A stretch of DNA of 64,000 bases from Anaerolineales bacterium (GCA_016789305.1 JAEURJ010000008.1:124001-188000), one strand, 5' to 3'. Numbered from the stretch's first letter, positions 27,109 through 36,874 are shown. Program-made: numbers and translations. The notes: generated from the sequence alone by a model not told the origin.

Positions 27109-28404
27109 ATGCGTGCGGTAGACGTCATCATTAAAAAACGAGATCGAGGCGAGCTGACCTCGCAGGAAATTGATTTTTTCGTGAAGGGATTTACCAACGG
27201 GGATATACCAGATTATCAAGGTGCAGCCTTTGCCATGGCCGTCATGCTCAACGGCATGACCTCTTTCGAAACAGCCGATCTGACCCTTTCAATGGCCCGC
27301 TCCGGGCAGGTACTTGACCTGTCCAAAATCGTTGACCTGGCAGTCGACAAGCATTCCTCCGGTGGAGTAGGGGATAAGACTAGTATTTCAGTAATGCCGA
27401 TGGTGGCGGCTTGTGGATTGCCCGTCGGGAAAATGTCTGGCCGTGGATTGGGTTTCAGTGGCGGTACCTTGGATAAGCTCGAATCTATACCAGGTTACCG
27501 TGTAAACCTGACTACAGAAGAATTCAAAACACAGTTAAAAGAAAAAGGCATTGTGCTCACAGGCCAATCCCTTGACCTCGCTCCCGCAGATGGAAAAATG
27601 TATGCTCTGCGCGATGTAACCGGGACAGTTCCATCTCTTCCCTTAATTGCCTCTTCGATTATGTGCAAGAAAATCGCAGCTGGCGCGCAGGCTATTGTTT
27701 TGGATGTCAAAACCGGCGTTGGCGCTTTTATGGAAACATTGGATGAAGCCAGAAAACTTGCCGATCTGATGGTAGATATCGGACGATTGGCGGGCCGTAA
27801 AACAGTTGCTTTGCTTTCGGATATGAATCAGCCGCTGGGTAGTACGGTGGGAAATGCCCTTGAAATGGTCGAGGCGATTGAAACCTTACGTGGCGGAGGC
27901 CATCCTGATTTCCGGGAACATTGCCTGCATGTCGCTGCGCATGTTTTGGTAGTCGGGCAACGGGCAAAAGACTTGGAAGAGGGCCGTGCCCTGGCTGAAA
28001 AATGTATTGCCAACGGCAGTGCTTTGGAAACCCTCCGCGTGCTGGTAAAGGCGCAAGGCGGGGATGTGTCGTATGTGGATGATCTCTCGAAGTTTGAGCG
28101 CGCAAAATATGTGGAAGTGGTAAATGCCCCTCGAAGCGGGTACATTTCACAGGTCAATGCAAGAGGCGTGGGCGAGGCTTCGGTGGCTTTGGGGGCCGGG
28201 CGTGCGAAGAAATCCGATTCGGTTGACCATGCAGTTGGGTTCATCATCCACAAAAAAGTGGGGGATTCTGTGCAGGCCGGTGAGCCTCTTTTTGAAGTCC
28301 ACGCGAATGACGAGGGAAAATTGGCCGAAGCCCGTCAGGCAGTGCTTGCCGCCCATGCTTTTAGTGATGAATTTGTATCACCATTGCCGCTGTTTTACGA
28401 GTAA
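27109..28404 (+). CDS. pyrimidine-nucleoside (thymidine) phosphorylase
   Basis: Reversible phosphorolysis of thymidine, deoxyuridine or uridine to base and (deoxy)ribose-1-phosphate; nucleoside salvage, cytosolic dimer. 431 residues, typical length. Conserved blocks: KHSSGGVGDK (phosphate site), MSGRGLGFSGGTLDKLESIPG, and the C-terminal barrel-sandwich domain (GYISQVNARGVG onward). The TACAAT box and AAGGAG ribosome site precede the ATG. The sequence does not allow a safe choice between deoA and pdp. Confidence 0.94.
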   Translation: MRAVDVIIKKRDRGELTSQEIDFFVKGFTNGDIPDYQGAAFAMAVMLNGMTSFETADLTLSMARSGQVLDLSKIVDLAVDKHSSGGVGDKTSISVMPMVAACGLPVGKMSGRGLGFSGGTLDKLESIPGYRVNLTTEEFKTQLKEKGIVLTGQSLDLAPADGKMYALRDVTGTVPSLPLIASSIMCKKIAAGAQAIVLDVKTGVGAFMETLDEARKLADLMVDIGRLAGRKTVALLSDMNQPLGSTVGNALEMVEAIETLRGGGHPDFREHCLHVAAHVLVVGQRAKDLEEGRALAEKCIANGSALETLRVLVKAQGGDVSYVDDLSKFERAKYVEVVNAPRSGYISQVNARGVGEASVALGAGRAKKSDSVDHAVGFIIHKKVGDSVQAGEPLFEVHANDEGKLAEARQAVLAAHAFSDEFVSPLPLFYE

Positions 28405-28462
28405 AATATCGTATAGTCTTGCGAAATTTTTAAGAATCAGGCATACTTGACAGGAATAGACA

Positions 28463-31400
28463 ATGGCAAAGGTATCACTGCGAATATATAACCGCGAAAT
28501 TGAGAGCCTCGTAGATCAGGGACATACTGACGAGGCTATTGCTCATTGTCGTCACATCTTAAAAACTTTTCCCAAGCACCTTGAAACCTACCGCTTACTC
28601 GGAAAATCCTACCTTGAATCACGCCGTTATGGCGAGGCCGTGGATATTTTTAGCCGTGTCTTGATGTCTGCCCCTGATGACTTTGTGTCTCATGTGGGAA
28701 TGAGCATCATCAATGATGAGCAAAACCGCTTGGACAATGCGATCTGGCATATGGAACGTGCATTTGAGGCCCAGCCTTCGAATGCAGCGATCCAAGGTGA
28801 GTTGCAGAGATTGTATGCGCGCCGCGATGGCATGGAACCACCGAAGATCAGAATGACGCGTGGAGCGCTTGCGCACATGTATGTTCAGGGTGAGTTGTAT
28901 CCGCAGGCCATCGCGGAAATTCGGGCCGTCCTTGCACAGGATTCTCAGCGTACAGATATGCAGGTGCTTTTGGCGAAATCCTATTTCAAAAGCGGACAAA
29001 AAGCTGACGCATCCGATATTTGTGCACAGCTGCTCAAGAAATCCCCGTATTGTTTTGATGCCAACCGCATCATGATAGAGTTACTGCCTTCCACTGCTGC
29101 CGCTGCTACTGAAAGTACGCAGGTCTATCGTATGCGTGTGGGTGAGTTGGATCCATATGCAACGCTTGCAAAAGAATCCGTGTTCCGTGCCAATGAGGTT
29201 GCAGATGCTGCGATCAATTTGGAGCGGCTTGAATACACCGGCGAAGAAGTTCCCATCGGACAGGAATGGAGTTCGTCCCTGGGTATCAAGCTCGAATCCG
29301 GAATGGCGGGTTCACTCTCTGCAACTTCGTCTTCTGATGAACCCGATTGGCTAAAAGCCGCTGCCGCACCCGATTCCCAACCCGGTATTTTTGGTTCGTC
29401 TCAGCCGGTTGCAAGCCAGCCTTCGCAAGCTGGCAATGAGGAGATTCCAGATTTTCTGCGTGAAGCAGGTTGGGGTGAATCGAGCGGAGAACCGGAGCAA
29501 CCCACTTCAATTTTCGATTCCCCATCTGGAGCCAATGATGATTTGGTGTCTGCCTCCATTCCAGACTGGCTTAAAGGACAGATGCCGAAGGAATCCACGC
29601 CAACCAAATCATCGGAACCCACACAGGAGCCTGCCGCAGATATGGATTGGCTCAATGGATTAACCGCTGCGGCATCAACCGCTCCTGCAGTGAGTCACGG
29701 TGACATCCCAGATTGGCTCAGTGGATCTGATCAACCCGGCGCATCATCTTCTAATACATTGTCGAGTGATGTACCTGATTGGCTCAATGGACTGGGTGGA
29801 GTTGAGGCACAGCCTGCCGCTCCTAACACAGATACTCCCGATTGGTTGAGCGGTGCAAGTGACTCACAATCAGCCGGTTTGACAAATACTGTAGATACAC
29901 CTGATTGGTTAAGTGGTCTTGGAAGTTCAGCAGATTCTCAACCGGCAGCCCAGCCTGCAGCGAACGTCCCGGATTGGCTGGCAGGTTTGGGTGATTCTGG
30001 TTCGTCCACCTCAACACCCGCGCAGACATCTGATACGCCCGATTGGTTGGCCGGCATGGATAACTCGTCCCCCGTGGATTCAGGAGTTGCAGCCAAATCG
30101 GATGCTCCCGATTGGCTGAGTGGTTTTGATGATCAGCCTGCTTCCCCAGCACAGCCTGTAGCAAATATCGATTCGCTTGGCGCTTCTGCACAGGAACAGG
30201 ATGATGCAGTGGCCTGGCTTGAGTCGCTTGCGGCCAAGCATGGCGCCAAACCCGAAGAACTGGTCACCGATCCTAACAAGCGAAGCGATACTGCTCCGGA
30301 GTGGGTGCAACAGGCATCGTCTGCAAATGAATCAAATGCGGTTTCTCCAAGTACGATCAGAATGGAAGATCTCGGCTCAACGGCACAGGAACAGGATGAT
30401 GCGGTGGCCTGGCTTGAGTCGCTCGCTGCCAAGCATGGAGCCAAACCGGAAGAGCTGGTCACCGATCCTAACAAACGAAGCGATACTGCTCCGGAGTGGG
30501 TGCAACAGGCATCGTCTGCAAATGAATCAAATGCGGTTTCTCCAAGTACGATCAGAATGGAAGATCTCGGCTCAACGGCGCAGGAACAGGATGATGCAGT
30601 GGCCTGGCTTGAGTCGCTCGCTGCCAAGCATGGAGCCAAACCGGAAGAGCTGGTCACCGATCCAAGCAAACGAAGCGACACCGCGCCTGATTGGGTGCAG
30701 CAAGCGAGCGCCATCGGCGAATCTCAATCAACTGTTGATAATACTTCTGTTGAAGAGCCATGGTCTGAAAATGCAAAAAATATCGGCGAACAATTCTTTG
30801 CCGATTTTGAAACCGCATCCACACCTGTTGAATCTACAAACGATGAAACAGGCATGTGGTTGAAATCTCTTGAAGAAAAAGACGCGCAGGATGAAGCGCC
30901 TCTCAAAGAGGCTAATAATATCCCTGATTGGTTAAGCGGCAATCAACCCTCCGCTCCGTCGGAAGCGGCCAGTCTCCCGAATTGGATGGACGGCAATGAT
31001 CAAAATCAGCAGGGGCAGGAGTACATTTCTGAAAACCTTTCGCAGGATGATCTTTCCAATTGGTTGAGCAATTTGGACGATGGAAATATTCAGCCTGCAG
31101 ATTCTTCAGCCAAGGGTTTGCCGGATTGGTTAAGCGATATCGATAAGCAGGATGAGAAACCTGCCGCACCCGTGATGGATTCAAAACCCGCCTCCAAATC
31201 GAAAGATGGGCCTGCTACCGTCCGAATGGCAGATAGCACCCCTGAAGAATTGCCCGATTGGCTGCAAGGTGTTGCAAATCAGGAGCCGGCACCCGCAATG
31301 GAGGAAGATGATCATGACGCTCCACCCTGGCTGCATCGTGAATCTTGGGAAGCGGAAGAAAGCACCATCGAACCTACTCCCATTAAATCTTCCGACTGGC

Positions 31401-31825
31401 ACCCGATTGCTCCTGTGGAAAAAAGCCCGGTAAAAGAAGAACCCAAACCCGTTGCTGTAGCCTCCGTGAAACAGCAGACTCCTTCTGTTGTTCAACAACC
31501 TGCGGCTCAGCCCAAACCTCAGACTCCCAAACCCCAACCCAAGAAGCCTGTTGTAAAACCGGAGCCCGCTGGTGTTTCGGCTATCTTGACCCAGGCCAAA
31601 GGCGAATTGGATCGTGGCGATATTCCCGCAGCGTTGGATCACTACGGGAAGTTGATTAAAAAAGGGAAGAATCTCGAAGAGACAATTCGCGATCTGACCG
31701 ATTCGCTTTACCGTTATCCGGTTGAAGTGGGTATCTGGCAAACATTGGGTGACGCCTACATGCGTGCCAATCGTCTGAAGGAAGCACTCGAGGCCTATAA
31801 CAAAGCCGAAGAGTTAATTCGTTAA
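28463..31825 (+). CDS. TPR protein with a long PDWL-motif repeat region
   Basis: 1120 residues, no signal peptide. Residues 1-210 and about 1050-1120 contain tetratricopeptide repeats. Between them is a long, acidic, proline/serine-rich disordered region with about 18 copies of a short motif like P-D-W-L-x-G (IPDWLSG, TPDWLAG, VPDWLNG and so on). It also holds three nearly identical 65-residue repeats (DNA period 195 bp, 30185-30710) containing [19 protein letters not shown] and APEWVQQAS. It looks like a scaffold presenting many copies of a docking motif. I know of similar TPR/WL-motif proteins in Anaerolineae by impression only. Function unknown. Confidence 0.85.
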   Translation: MAKVSLRIYNREIESLVDQGHTDEAIAHCRHILKTFPKHLETYRLLGKSYLESRRYGEAVDIFSRVLMSAPDDFVSHVGMSIINDEQNRLDNAIWHMERAFEAQPSNAAIQGELQRLYARRDGMEPPKIRMTRGALAHMYVQGELYPQAIAEIRAVLAQDSQRTDMQVLLAKSYFKSGQKADASDICAQLLKKSPYCFDANRIMIELLPSTAAAATESTQVYRMRVGELDPYATLAKESVFRANEVADAAINLERLEYTGEEVPIGQEWSSSLGIKLESGMAGSLSATSSSDEPDWLKAAAAPDSQPGIFGSSQPVASQPSQAGNEEIPDFLREAGWGESSGEPEQPTSIFDSPSGANDDLVSASIPDWLKGQMPKESTPTKSSEPTQEPAADMDWLNGLTAAASTAPAVSHGDIPDWLSGSDQPGASSSNTLSSDVPDWLNGLGGVEAQPAAPNTDTPDWLSGASDSQSAGLTNTVDTPDWLSGLGSSADSQPAAQPAANVPDWLAGLGDSGSSTSTPAQTSDTPDWLAGMDNSSPVDSGVAAKSDAPDWLSGFDDQPASPAQPVANIDSLGASAQEQDDAVAWLESLAAKHGAKPEELVTDPNKRSDTAPEWVQQASSANESNAVSPSTIRMEDLGSTAQEQDDAVAWLESLAAKHGAKPEELVTDPNKRSDTAPEWVQQASSANESNAVSPSTIRMEDLGSTAQEQDDAVAWLESLAAKHGAKPEELVTDPSKRSDTAPDWVQQASAIGESQSTVDNTSVEEPWSENAKNIGEQFFADFETASTPVESTNDETGMWLKSLEEKDAQDEAPLKEANNIPDWLSGNQPSAPSEAASLPNWMDGNDQNQQGQEYISENLSQDDLSNWLSNLDDGNIQPADSSAKGLPDWLSDIDKQDEKPAAPVMDSKPASKSKDGPATVRMADSTPEELPDWLQGVANQEPAPAMEEDDHDAPPWLHRESWEAEESTIEPTPIKSSDWHPIAPVEKSPVKEEPKPVAVASVKQQTPSVVQQPAAQPKPQTPKPQPKKPVVKPEPAGVSAILTQAKGELDRGDIPAALDHYGKLIKKGKNLEETIRDLTDSLYRYPVEVGIWQTLGDAYMRANRLKEALEAYNKAEELIR
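30185..30710 (+). repeat. three tandem 195-bp coding repeats
   Basis: Copies start at about 30191, 30386 and 30581 (measured at the CAGGAACAGG block) with an exact 195-bp (65-codon) period. Copies 1 and 2 and the first two-thirds of copy 3 differ at few positions, so the expansion is recent or maintained by recombination. Assembly could collapse or expand this block. Confidence 0.9.
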
Positions 31826-31828
31826 TCG

Positions 31829-31854
31829 CAAAACAGGCATCTATGCTTGTTTTG
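31829..31854 (+). terminator. hairpin between the TPR gene and ndk
   Basis: CAAAACAGGCAT / ATGCTTGTTTTG, 12-bp stem with one G-U pair and a 2-nt loop, then TTAATCCATTTTGT. Weak terminator or mRNA-end structure. Confidence 0.5.
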
Positions 31855-31883
31855 TTAATCCATTTTGTATTTTGGAGGAATTT

Positions 31884-32336
31884 GTGGAAAGAACGCTCGT
31901 ACTCGTAAAACCAGATGGCGTGCAGCGCGGATTGATCGGTGAAGTCATCGCCCGCTTTGAGCGCCGTGGACTTCGCCTGGTCGCTGCAAAATTTATGCAA
32001 GTTGGTCAATCCCTGGCTGAGACTCATTATGCTGAGCATAAGGGCAAGCCGTTCTATGATGGCTTGATCTCTTATATTACCTCTGCGCCGGTAATGGCAA
32101 TGGTGTGGGAAGGTCCCAACGCCGTTGCAGCAGTTCGCCAGACTGTGGGCTCGACCAAACCTGTAGAATCTGCTCCTGGAACCATTCGCCACGATTTCGC
32201 CCTTGAAGTGGGTCGCAACTTGATCCATGCTTCAGATAAGCCAGAAACAGGCGAACGTGAGGTGGCTCTCTGGTTCAAGAAGGAAGAACTTGTGGATTGG
32301 AAGCGTGCCGTGGATGCGTGGGTGTTTGAAAAATAA
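31884..32336 (+). CDS. ndk: nucleoside diphosphate kinase
   Basis: Transfers the gamma-phosphate of ATP to NDPs through a phospho-histidine. 150 residues, usual length. Start GTG 31884 chosen because GGAGGA lies 5 nt upstream and it gives the standard N-terminus [15 protein letters not shown]; the catalytic histidine is H115 in NLIHASD. Cytosolic. Followed by a strong terminator shared with the converging rsfS operon. Confidence 0.97.
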   Translation: MERTLVLVKPDGVQRGLIGEVIARFERRGLRLVAAKFMQVGQSLAETHYAEHKGKPFYDGLISYITSAPVMAMVWEGPNAVAAVRQTVGSTKPVESAPGTIRHDFALEVGRNLIHASDKPETGEREVALWFKKEELVDWKRAVDAWVFEK

Positions 32337-32347
32337 AGAAGTTAAAT

Positions 32348-32381
32348 AAAAAAATCCCGCAGATCTCTGCGGGATTTTTTT
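32348..32381. terminator. bidirectional terminator, ndk / rsfS
   Basis: A-tract, ATCCCGCAGA, 2-nt loop, TCTGCGGGAT, T-tract. Perfect stem with tails for both directions between converging genes. Confidence 0.92.
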
Positions 32382-32391
32382 ATTATGGAGG

Positions 32392-32736
32392 TTATTGAAC
32401 CCGGACAAGGACTTTGCCATCTTCCCAAAGTTCTTCTAGCTGGTAAAAATCCCGTTGATCCGGTGAAAATAAATGGAGCACCACATCGCCGAAATCGGCG
32501 ACTACCCAACCATCACGAGAAAAGCCTTGTTTTTTGCCTTTTTTCTGGTATTTGACACGAATATCCTCAAGTACCGAATTGGCGAGGGCGTCGATCATGC
32601 GGTCGCTGGTGCCGGTACAGATGACGAAATAATCAGTAAAAGAAACCACTTCCTGTATATCGATCAGGACAATATCTTCTCCCTTTTTGTCTTCAAGGGA
32701 GTTGACGATTTCACGAGCAAGTTCTAATGCGTTCAG
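32392..32736 (-). CDS. rsfS: ribosomal silencing factor RsfS, CTG start
   Basis: Binds protein uL14 on the 50S subunit and blocks subunit joining under starvation. 114 residues with the DUF143 blocks EVVSFTDYFVICTGTSDRM, SRDGWVVADFGDVVLHLF and FYQLEELW. The conserved N-terminal helix (ALELAREIVNSLEDKKGEDI) is encoded upstream of the first ATG/GTG (32649), but the only codon able to start it is CTG at 32736; the in-frame codons further up are GGT, GAT, CAC and then a stop. A near-perfect ribosome site GAGGTGATC lies at the right distance and overlaps the thpR stop. Confidence 0.9.
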   Translation of the reverse strand: MNALELAREIVNSLEDKKGEDIVLIDIQEVVSFTDYFVICTGTSDRMIDALANSVLEDIRVKYQKKGKKQGFSRDGWVVADFGDVVLHLFSPDQRDFYQLEELWEDGKVLVRVQ

Positions 32737-32745
32737 GTGATCACC

Positions 32746-33324
32746 TCATTGTTTGAAATTTGCAGAAAATAAGTTTGTGTATTCCGGACCCCTGGAAACC
32801 AGGTCGCTTTTGATTAAGTGCACTGAGTTTACTCTGGCAGTGCCGATATTGCCAAGTTGAATTGCTTGAAGCGCATCCCTGATTTTTACACTATCTGTTG
32901 GGGAAATATTTTGTCTTGCACGCCCAAGCGTCAGGTGTGGAAAAAATGGACGCTCTTCTTTTTTATATCCCAATTTGTCCATTGCGACTTCGATATTCTG
33001 GTGAAGTGTCAGGAGCATTGCCGGGGCGTGGATCCCAACCCATAGGATGCGAGGCAGTTTTGAGCTTGGGAAAGAACCGAGTCCGCCAATTTGCAGGTCA
33101 AATGCAGATGAGGATTTTGCTGTTTGCGTCAGGGACTGCTTCAGAAAATCCAGATGGCTAATGGGTACATCCCCTAGAAATTTTAGGTTCAGGTGAGTGT
33201 TTCCCGGGGGAACCCAGCGTATCAATTCCTCCCCAATGATTTGGCGCAGACGCGTTGTTTGTTTTGCAATGTTTTGTTGTATAAATTCAGGAAGGTCTAT
33301 TGCGATAAAGGCACGAATGGTCAT
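32746..33324 (-). CDS. thpR: RNA 2',3'-cyclic phosphodiesterase (2H family)
   Basis: 2H phosphoesterase that opens 2',3'-cyclic phosphates to 2'-phosphates (formerly 2'-5' RNA ligase). 192 residues with the two histidine motifs: THLNLKFLG (H44-L-N-L, with asparagine in place of the usual Thr) and HLTLGRA (H130-L-T-L). ATG start; 9 nt after the response regulator gene and immediately before rsfS. The first-motif variation may weaken activity. Confidence 0.9.
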   Translation of the reverse strand: MTIRAFIAIDLPEFIQQNIAKQTTRLRQIIGEELIRWVPPGNTHLNLKFLGDVPISHLDFLKQSLTQTAKSSSAFDLQIGGLGSFPSSKLPRILWVGIHAPAMLLTLHQNIEVAMDKLGYKKEERPFFPHLTLGRARQNISPTDSVKIRDALQAIQLGNIGTARVNSVHLIKSDLVSRGPEYTNLFSANFKQ

Positions 33325-33333
33325 AACCAGATA

Positions 33334-33714
33334 TTATGCATCTTTTGTGAAGTGCTCCACGGCTTGTTTGAGCTCCAGGAATCCAACTGGTTTGGTGAGG
33401 TACATGGAAGCGCCGGCGTCCATGCCGATCTTGATATCTCCCGGCATACTTTTTGCTGAAACGATAATGACCGGAATTTTTTCAAATTTGGGGTCTCTGC
33501 GCATATACCGCAATACTTCGATCCCTGAAATATCCGGCATCATCACGTCCAAAATGATCAGATCCGGCTTTTCCTGGGCGATCATGGAAATTGCGGGAGC
33601 GCTGGAAAACATTTTTATCACTCTAAACCCATTGACACGCATCATTTCCGCGAACATTTCAGCGGCATCAGTTTCATCTTCGATGATCATTACGGTTTTT
33701 TGGGTTTGCGCCAT
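33334..33714 (-). CDS. single-domain response regulator
   Basis: 126 residues from the ATG at 33714 (GGAGAA upstream); the frame is open further upstream without a ribosome site. Receiver domain only: acidic pair IIEDE, phospho-aspartate in LIILDVMMPD, serine in IVSAKS, lysine in LTKPVGF. First gene of a probable operon with thpR and rsfS; cognate kinase not identified. Confidence 0.92.
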   Translation of the reverse strand: MAQTQKTVMIIEDETDAAEMFAEMMRVNGFRVIKMFSSAPAISMIAQEKPDLIILDVMMPDISGIEVLRYMRRDPKFEKIPVIIVSAKSMPGDIKIGMDAGASMYLTKPVGFLELKQAVEHFTKDA

Positions 33715-33864
33715 GTTCGTTCTCCACCAGTCATAATTCCATGCAACGCAACTAAAAATAGCATAGAACAACTGATTTTGCAAGGGCCCTGCCCGTTCCT
33801 TTGTTTTCGTAAGAAATTCACTCTCTTTTCAATCTAATTAGTATCAAAACATCAAGGAGTCGTA

Positions 33865-34371
33865 ATGACTGATTTGGACACATTGCGTGCAGAAAAAGAC
33901 GAGTTTTTTGGTACTCATCCACAAAGCCCCTTAACCCGGGAGCAAAAAAAAGATTTTCACGGATTGAATTACTTTGAAGAAAATGATGCTTTGCGTTTGG
34001 AAGTTAAAGTGGATGAACTCCCGGATAAGGAGGAATTTGCCATGCAGACCTCGACGGGAAGTGTGCAGATGTATTCCCGCTTTGGGCGGTTTAAATTTAT
34101 GGTGGATGGAAATGAAGTTGAGTTAACAATCTACCAGAATGAAAATGGCTTCTTCCTGCCGTTTGTCGATTCGCTGGCTGGCAAAGAGACCTATCCTGCC
34201 GGGCGTTATCTTGAGCCCGAACCCCTGCCGGGAGGCCGCTTCTTTGTAGACTTCAACCTGGCCTACAACCCTTACTGTGCCTATAACGAAATGTGGTCCT
34301 GCCCAATCACACCTGCTGAGAACCGTCTGAAAGTGGCGGTGCGGGCGGGCGAAAAAATTTTTCATGAATAA
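33865..34371 (+). CDS. DUF1684 family protein
   Basis: 168 residues, soluble. It has the DUF1684 pattern: N-terminal RAEKDEFFGTHPQSPL, and C-terminal VDFNLAYNPYCAYNE followed by CPITPAENRL. AAGGAG ribosome site. A stand-alone gene between divergent and convergent neighbours, ended by a bidirectional terminator. Molecular function not known for the family. Confidence 0.92.
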   Translation: MTDLDTLRAEKDEFFGTHPQSPLTREQKKDFHGLNYFEENDALRLEVKVDELPDKEEFAMQTSTGSVQMYSRFGRFKFMVDGNEVELTIYQNENGFFLPFVDSLAGKETYPAGRYLEPEPLPGGRFFVDFNLAYNPYCAYNEMWSCPITPAENRLKVAVRAGEKIFHE

Positions 34372-34403
34372 AAAGAATGACGGCATTTGCCGTCATTCTT
34401 TTT
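34370..34403. terminator. bidirectional terminator
   Basis: 16-bp perfect stem AAAAAGAATGACGGCA / TGCCGTCATTCTTTTT with a TT loop. Serves DUF1684 (+) and the anti-sigma gene (-); its right end overlaps the anti-sigma stop. Confidence 0.92.
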
Positions 34404-34692
34404 ATTGTTCTTTTGTATTTTCCAGCACTGTGAGCAGCGCCTCGTATTCGTCACAACACTCTGGGCACATATCCAAATGCTCCTGGATGAGTGGCATGAT
34501 CTTGCCCGCTTCATGAGATTGGACTTCCTGTTCCACAAATTCGTCCAATTGATGATACATTTCCTCGCAGGACATTTCCTCCTCACGGACCCGGTCCATG
34601 ACTTTTAGAAAACGAATCACGACTTCATCCTGAAGCTGCTCTTGTGGACTAATTTTGTCTTTTATATTTTGAATGATGTTTTTTATATTCAT
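34402..34692 (-). CDS. putative zinc-finger anti-sigma factor
   Basis: 96 residues, soluble. Near the C-terminus is H72-x3-C76-x2-C79, the zf-HC2/ZAS zinc motif of anti-sigma factors. It follows the ECF sigma gene by 33 nt in the same direction, the usual order, so it probably holds that sigma factor inactive. There is no membrane anchor, which suggests a cytosolic signal such as redox state. Confidence 0.85.
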   Translation of the reverse strand: MNIKNIIQNIKDKISPQEQLQDEVVIRFLKVMDRVREEEMSCEEMYHQLDEFVEQEVQSHEAGKIMPLIQEHLDMCPECCDEYEALLTVLENTKEQ

Positions 34693-34725
34693 GCTAAAGA
34701 CTTGACGGTTAATATAATATTAATC

Positions 34726-35364
34726 TTACTTTTGTTCAAATGCGGTAAGCAGATCTTGCGGAGTCAATTCTTCCATGGCGAGTCGTCTTTTCATTCGCAG
34801 ACGGGCGTCGTGTAGTAATTTGTATAGGGCATTTCGGTTCGTTTTCATGCGCTTGGCTGCTTCCTCCATGGGCATATCTTGCAGGGATAGCAAGGTGAGC
34901 GCCTCCCGTTGTTTTGGGGTAAGCTCCTCTTCCAGAATCCGTTTTACCCGTGTCATCATGTCTGCGCGCTCCACTGATCTCTCAGGGGAGGCCTGAGGGT
35001 CGGCGAGCAGGCCGGAGGGTGGGGGAGCGTCTTCGTTTTCCGTTAGCTCATCCAGCGAAGCATCCCGCCAGCGTTTACGGCGCAATTCTGTAAGTGCAAT
35101 TCGGATCGCGATTTTATGGACCCAGGTCGTAAACAAGCTGCGGCCTTCGAAAGTCTCCAGCTGGTCTAAAACCCGAAGCAGTGTTTCCTGAGTTACCTCT
35201 TCCACGAGGGGTTGAAAAAGCGGATCTTCTGAAGATAGCCAGCGAGAAAGTGCATACGGCAGGCCTTTTTGAATGATTTCACGCAGGTCACCGAGCGCGG
35301 CTTCATGCACTTCGCCAGTGGCGCGTAGATCGGTCAACCAAATTTCATTTGAGCGGGTGGTCAT
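34726..35364 (-). CDS. ECF-type RNA polymerase sigma factor
   Basis: 212 residues. Region 2 (about 40-110, with the ETLLRVLDQLETFEGR and FTTWVHKIAIRIA blocks) and region 4 (about 145-200, LTPKQREALTLLSLQDMPME then AAKRMKTNRNALYKLLHDAR, the helix-turn-helix) are both clear, joined by an acidic linker. A TATAAT box lies 9 nt before the ATG, so its mRNA may be nearly leaderless. Partner anti-sigma downstream. Confidence 0.93.
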   Translation of the reverse strand: MTTRSNEIWLTDLRATGEVHEAALGDLREIIQKGLPYALSRWLSSEDPLFQPLVEEVTQETLLRVLDQLETFEGRSLFTTWVHKIAIRIALTELRRKRWRDASLDELTENEDAPPPSGLLADPQASPERSVERADMMTRVKRILEEELTPKQREALTLLSLQDMPMEEAAKRMKTNRNALYKLLHDARLRMKRRLAMEELTPQDLLTAFEQK

Positions 35365-35459
35365 GGTGGCCTGATTATAAGAGAAAACAGTCCCTGAATT
35401 GAAACTCTTATAAAATTATGAGACTTTTTGATAGGCAGCTCTTTCCAGGTGAAATAAAA

Positions 35460-35482
35460 GGAACCCTCTTTTGGAGGGTTCC
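35460..35482 (-). terminator. tRNA-Val terminator
   Basis: On the minus strand: GGAACCCTC, short loop, GAGGGTTCC, then TTTTATTT. It starts 3 nt after the tRNA. Confidence 0.9.
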
Positions 35483-35484
35483 AG

Positions 35485-35558
35485 TGGTCTCAACTGGACT
35501 CGAACCAGTGACCTTTCGGATGTGAACCGAATGTTCTAACCAGCTGAACTATGAGACC
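35485..35558 (-). tRNA. tRNA-Val (CAC)
   Basis: Complete cloverleaf on the minus strand: acceptor GGTCTCA/TGAGACC, D stem GTTC/GAAC, anticodon stem TTCGG/CCGAA with loop TTCACAT (anticodon CAC), T arm ACTGG-TTCGAGT-CCAGT, discriminator A. The CCA end is not encoded. Confidence 0.95.
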
Positions 35559-35575
35559 GGGTGTAAGCGTCGCAG

Positions 35576-35604
35576 ATTATAGTATAGGCGTCGGGCTTTG
35601 ACAA
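35576..35604 (-). promoter_or_regulatory. tRNA-Val promoter
   Basis: On the minus strand TTGTCA (35604-35599), 17-bp spacer, TATAAT (35581-35576). The transcript would start about 11 nt before the tRNA 5' end. Confidence 0.85.
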
Positions 35605-35613
35605 GTAGCAAGC

Positions 35614-36837
35614 TTAGGGGTTGGGGAGAACGTCCCACGGATTGATCACTGTCGAAGAGGTGCGAACTTCAAAGTGCAAATGGGGGCCGCTGGATTTACC
35701 AGTGCTGCCCACCGCGCCAAGATACTGACCCTGATTTACACTTTCGCCACAACTGACAGAGATCAGGCTCATATGTGCATATAAAGTTTGAAAGCCTGTT
35801 CCATGATCGACCATCACCATGTTGCCATATCCATAGCTATTCGCGCCTGCATAAACGATCACGCCGCCGTCTGACGCATAAATGGGATCGCCCAGATCTC
35901 CGGCCAGATCGATTCCCAGATGGTTGGTCTTTGGGGTGTAATCAAAGCCGGAAAGGTTGTGCCTGCCTGTTGGGAAGATAAATGACCCGGTGCCCACTGC
36001 GCCTCCGCTAATGGCGCCACATGCACCAGAGCCGCCCACTTGTGCGGAAGCGGGATCTGTGCGGGTGATGCCCAACGGAATCGAACCCGGTTGGTGAAAA
36101 CTATATTTTGCTCCTGGAATTACCAGCCAGACTCCCGGTTTGATATCAGCGTTGGCCGGGTCGGTAATATTGGATGCATCAATGTTGTTTGCCGGGTAAT
36201 TGATAATATCTTCCGGCTTGACCTGAAAATAATCGGCCCATGCACCAAATGAGATCCCGCCCAACCATTGCCAATAAACCCCATCCACTGGCAGGATCTG
36301 AAGCTCCTGACCCTCCACCAAGCTGTGGGGATCGTCCTGAAGGATGGCATAATTTGCGGCAAAGATCGTTTCCGGCAACAGACCAAATTTTTCAGCGATG
36401 CCGCTAACCGTGTCGCCGGCTTGTACTGTATACATGGATATTTCATTGCGCGGGCGGCTTGGGATGTTTGTGTGAAGCTGCGCACTCCGTGCGATTCCCG
36501 TTATTGCAGGATTATCCAACGCAGGGATGGCATTCAAATTTACGTCAACGCTCGGGGTCGGACCCGAAACCTGCGTGGTGTTTTCTGTCAGCGGGTACGG
36601 CGTCTGTTGAAAGTACGCCTGGGCCAGCCATAAGACAAGAATGATCGCAATTGCCGAAAATAGATTGGTGCTGCCCCGCAGCAAAGCTTCTCCAAGACCC
36701 ATTTGTGCAAGCAGATTTAATCCGTGTGTCAGGACGTTGCCAGTCTGTCTTTGAGGAATCGAAGTGACTTTGAGATTCTCTTCCTGTTTTTCAAGCTCTG
36801 TGGGGGTCGGAGTTTCTTCCTTAAATTCTTTTTGCAT
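35614..36837 (-). CDS. LysM-M23 peptidoglycan endopeptidase
   Basis: 407 residues from ATG 36837. A cytosolic tail and one membrane helix (about 57-75) are followed by an extracellular linker, a LysM domain (MYTVQAGDTVSGIAEKF), a second LysM-like segment (about 190-240) and a C-terminal M23/LytM domain with zinc ligands in NHLGIDLAG and GPHLHFEV. Probably cleaves peptide cross-links of the wall. A TATGAT box lies exactly 7 nt before this ATG, with TTGACT 18 bp further up; the in-frame ATGs at 36849/36846 overlap that box and are less likely starts. Confidence 0.9.
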   Translation of the reverse strand: MQKEFKEETPTPTELEKQEENLKVTSIPQRQTGNVLTHGLNLLAQMGLGEALLRGSTNLFSAIAIILVLWLAQAYFQQTPYPLTENTTQVSGPTPSVDVNLNAIPALDNPAITGIARSAQLHTNIPSRPRNEISMYTVQAGDTVSGIAEKFGLLPETIFAANYAILQDDPHSLVEGQELQILPVDGVYWQWLGGISFGAWADYFQVKPEDIINYPANNIDASNITDPANADIKPGVWLVIPGAKYSFHQPGSIPLGITRTDPASAQVGGSGACGAISGGAVGTGSFIFPTGRHNLSGFDYTPKTNHLGIDLAGDLGDPIYASDGGVIVYAGANSYGYGNMVMVDHGTGFQTLYAHMSLISVSCGESVNQGQYLGAVGSTGKSSGPHLHFEVRTSSTVINPWDVLPNP

Positions 36838-36874
36838 GGGTTTCATCATAACATGAGGAAAAAATCGAAGTCAA
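36837..36874 (-). promoter_or_regulatory. promoter of the LysM-M23 gene, leaderless
   Basis: On the minus strand: TTGACT, 18-bp spacer, TATGAT, 7 nt, ATG (36837). Confidence 0.6.

Noticed and set aside
30133..30714. Antisense ORF of 193 residues with three internal repeats
   Set aside because: It is the mirror of the 195-bp coding repeats of the TPR protein; its composition (Ser/Cys-rich, repeated) is set by the sense strand.
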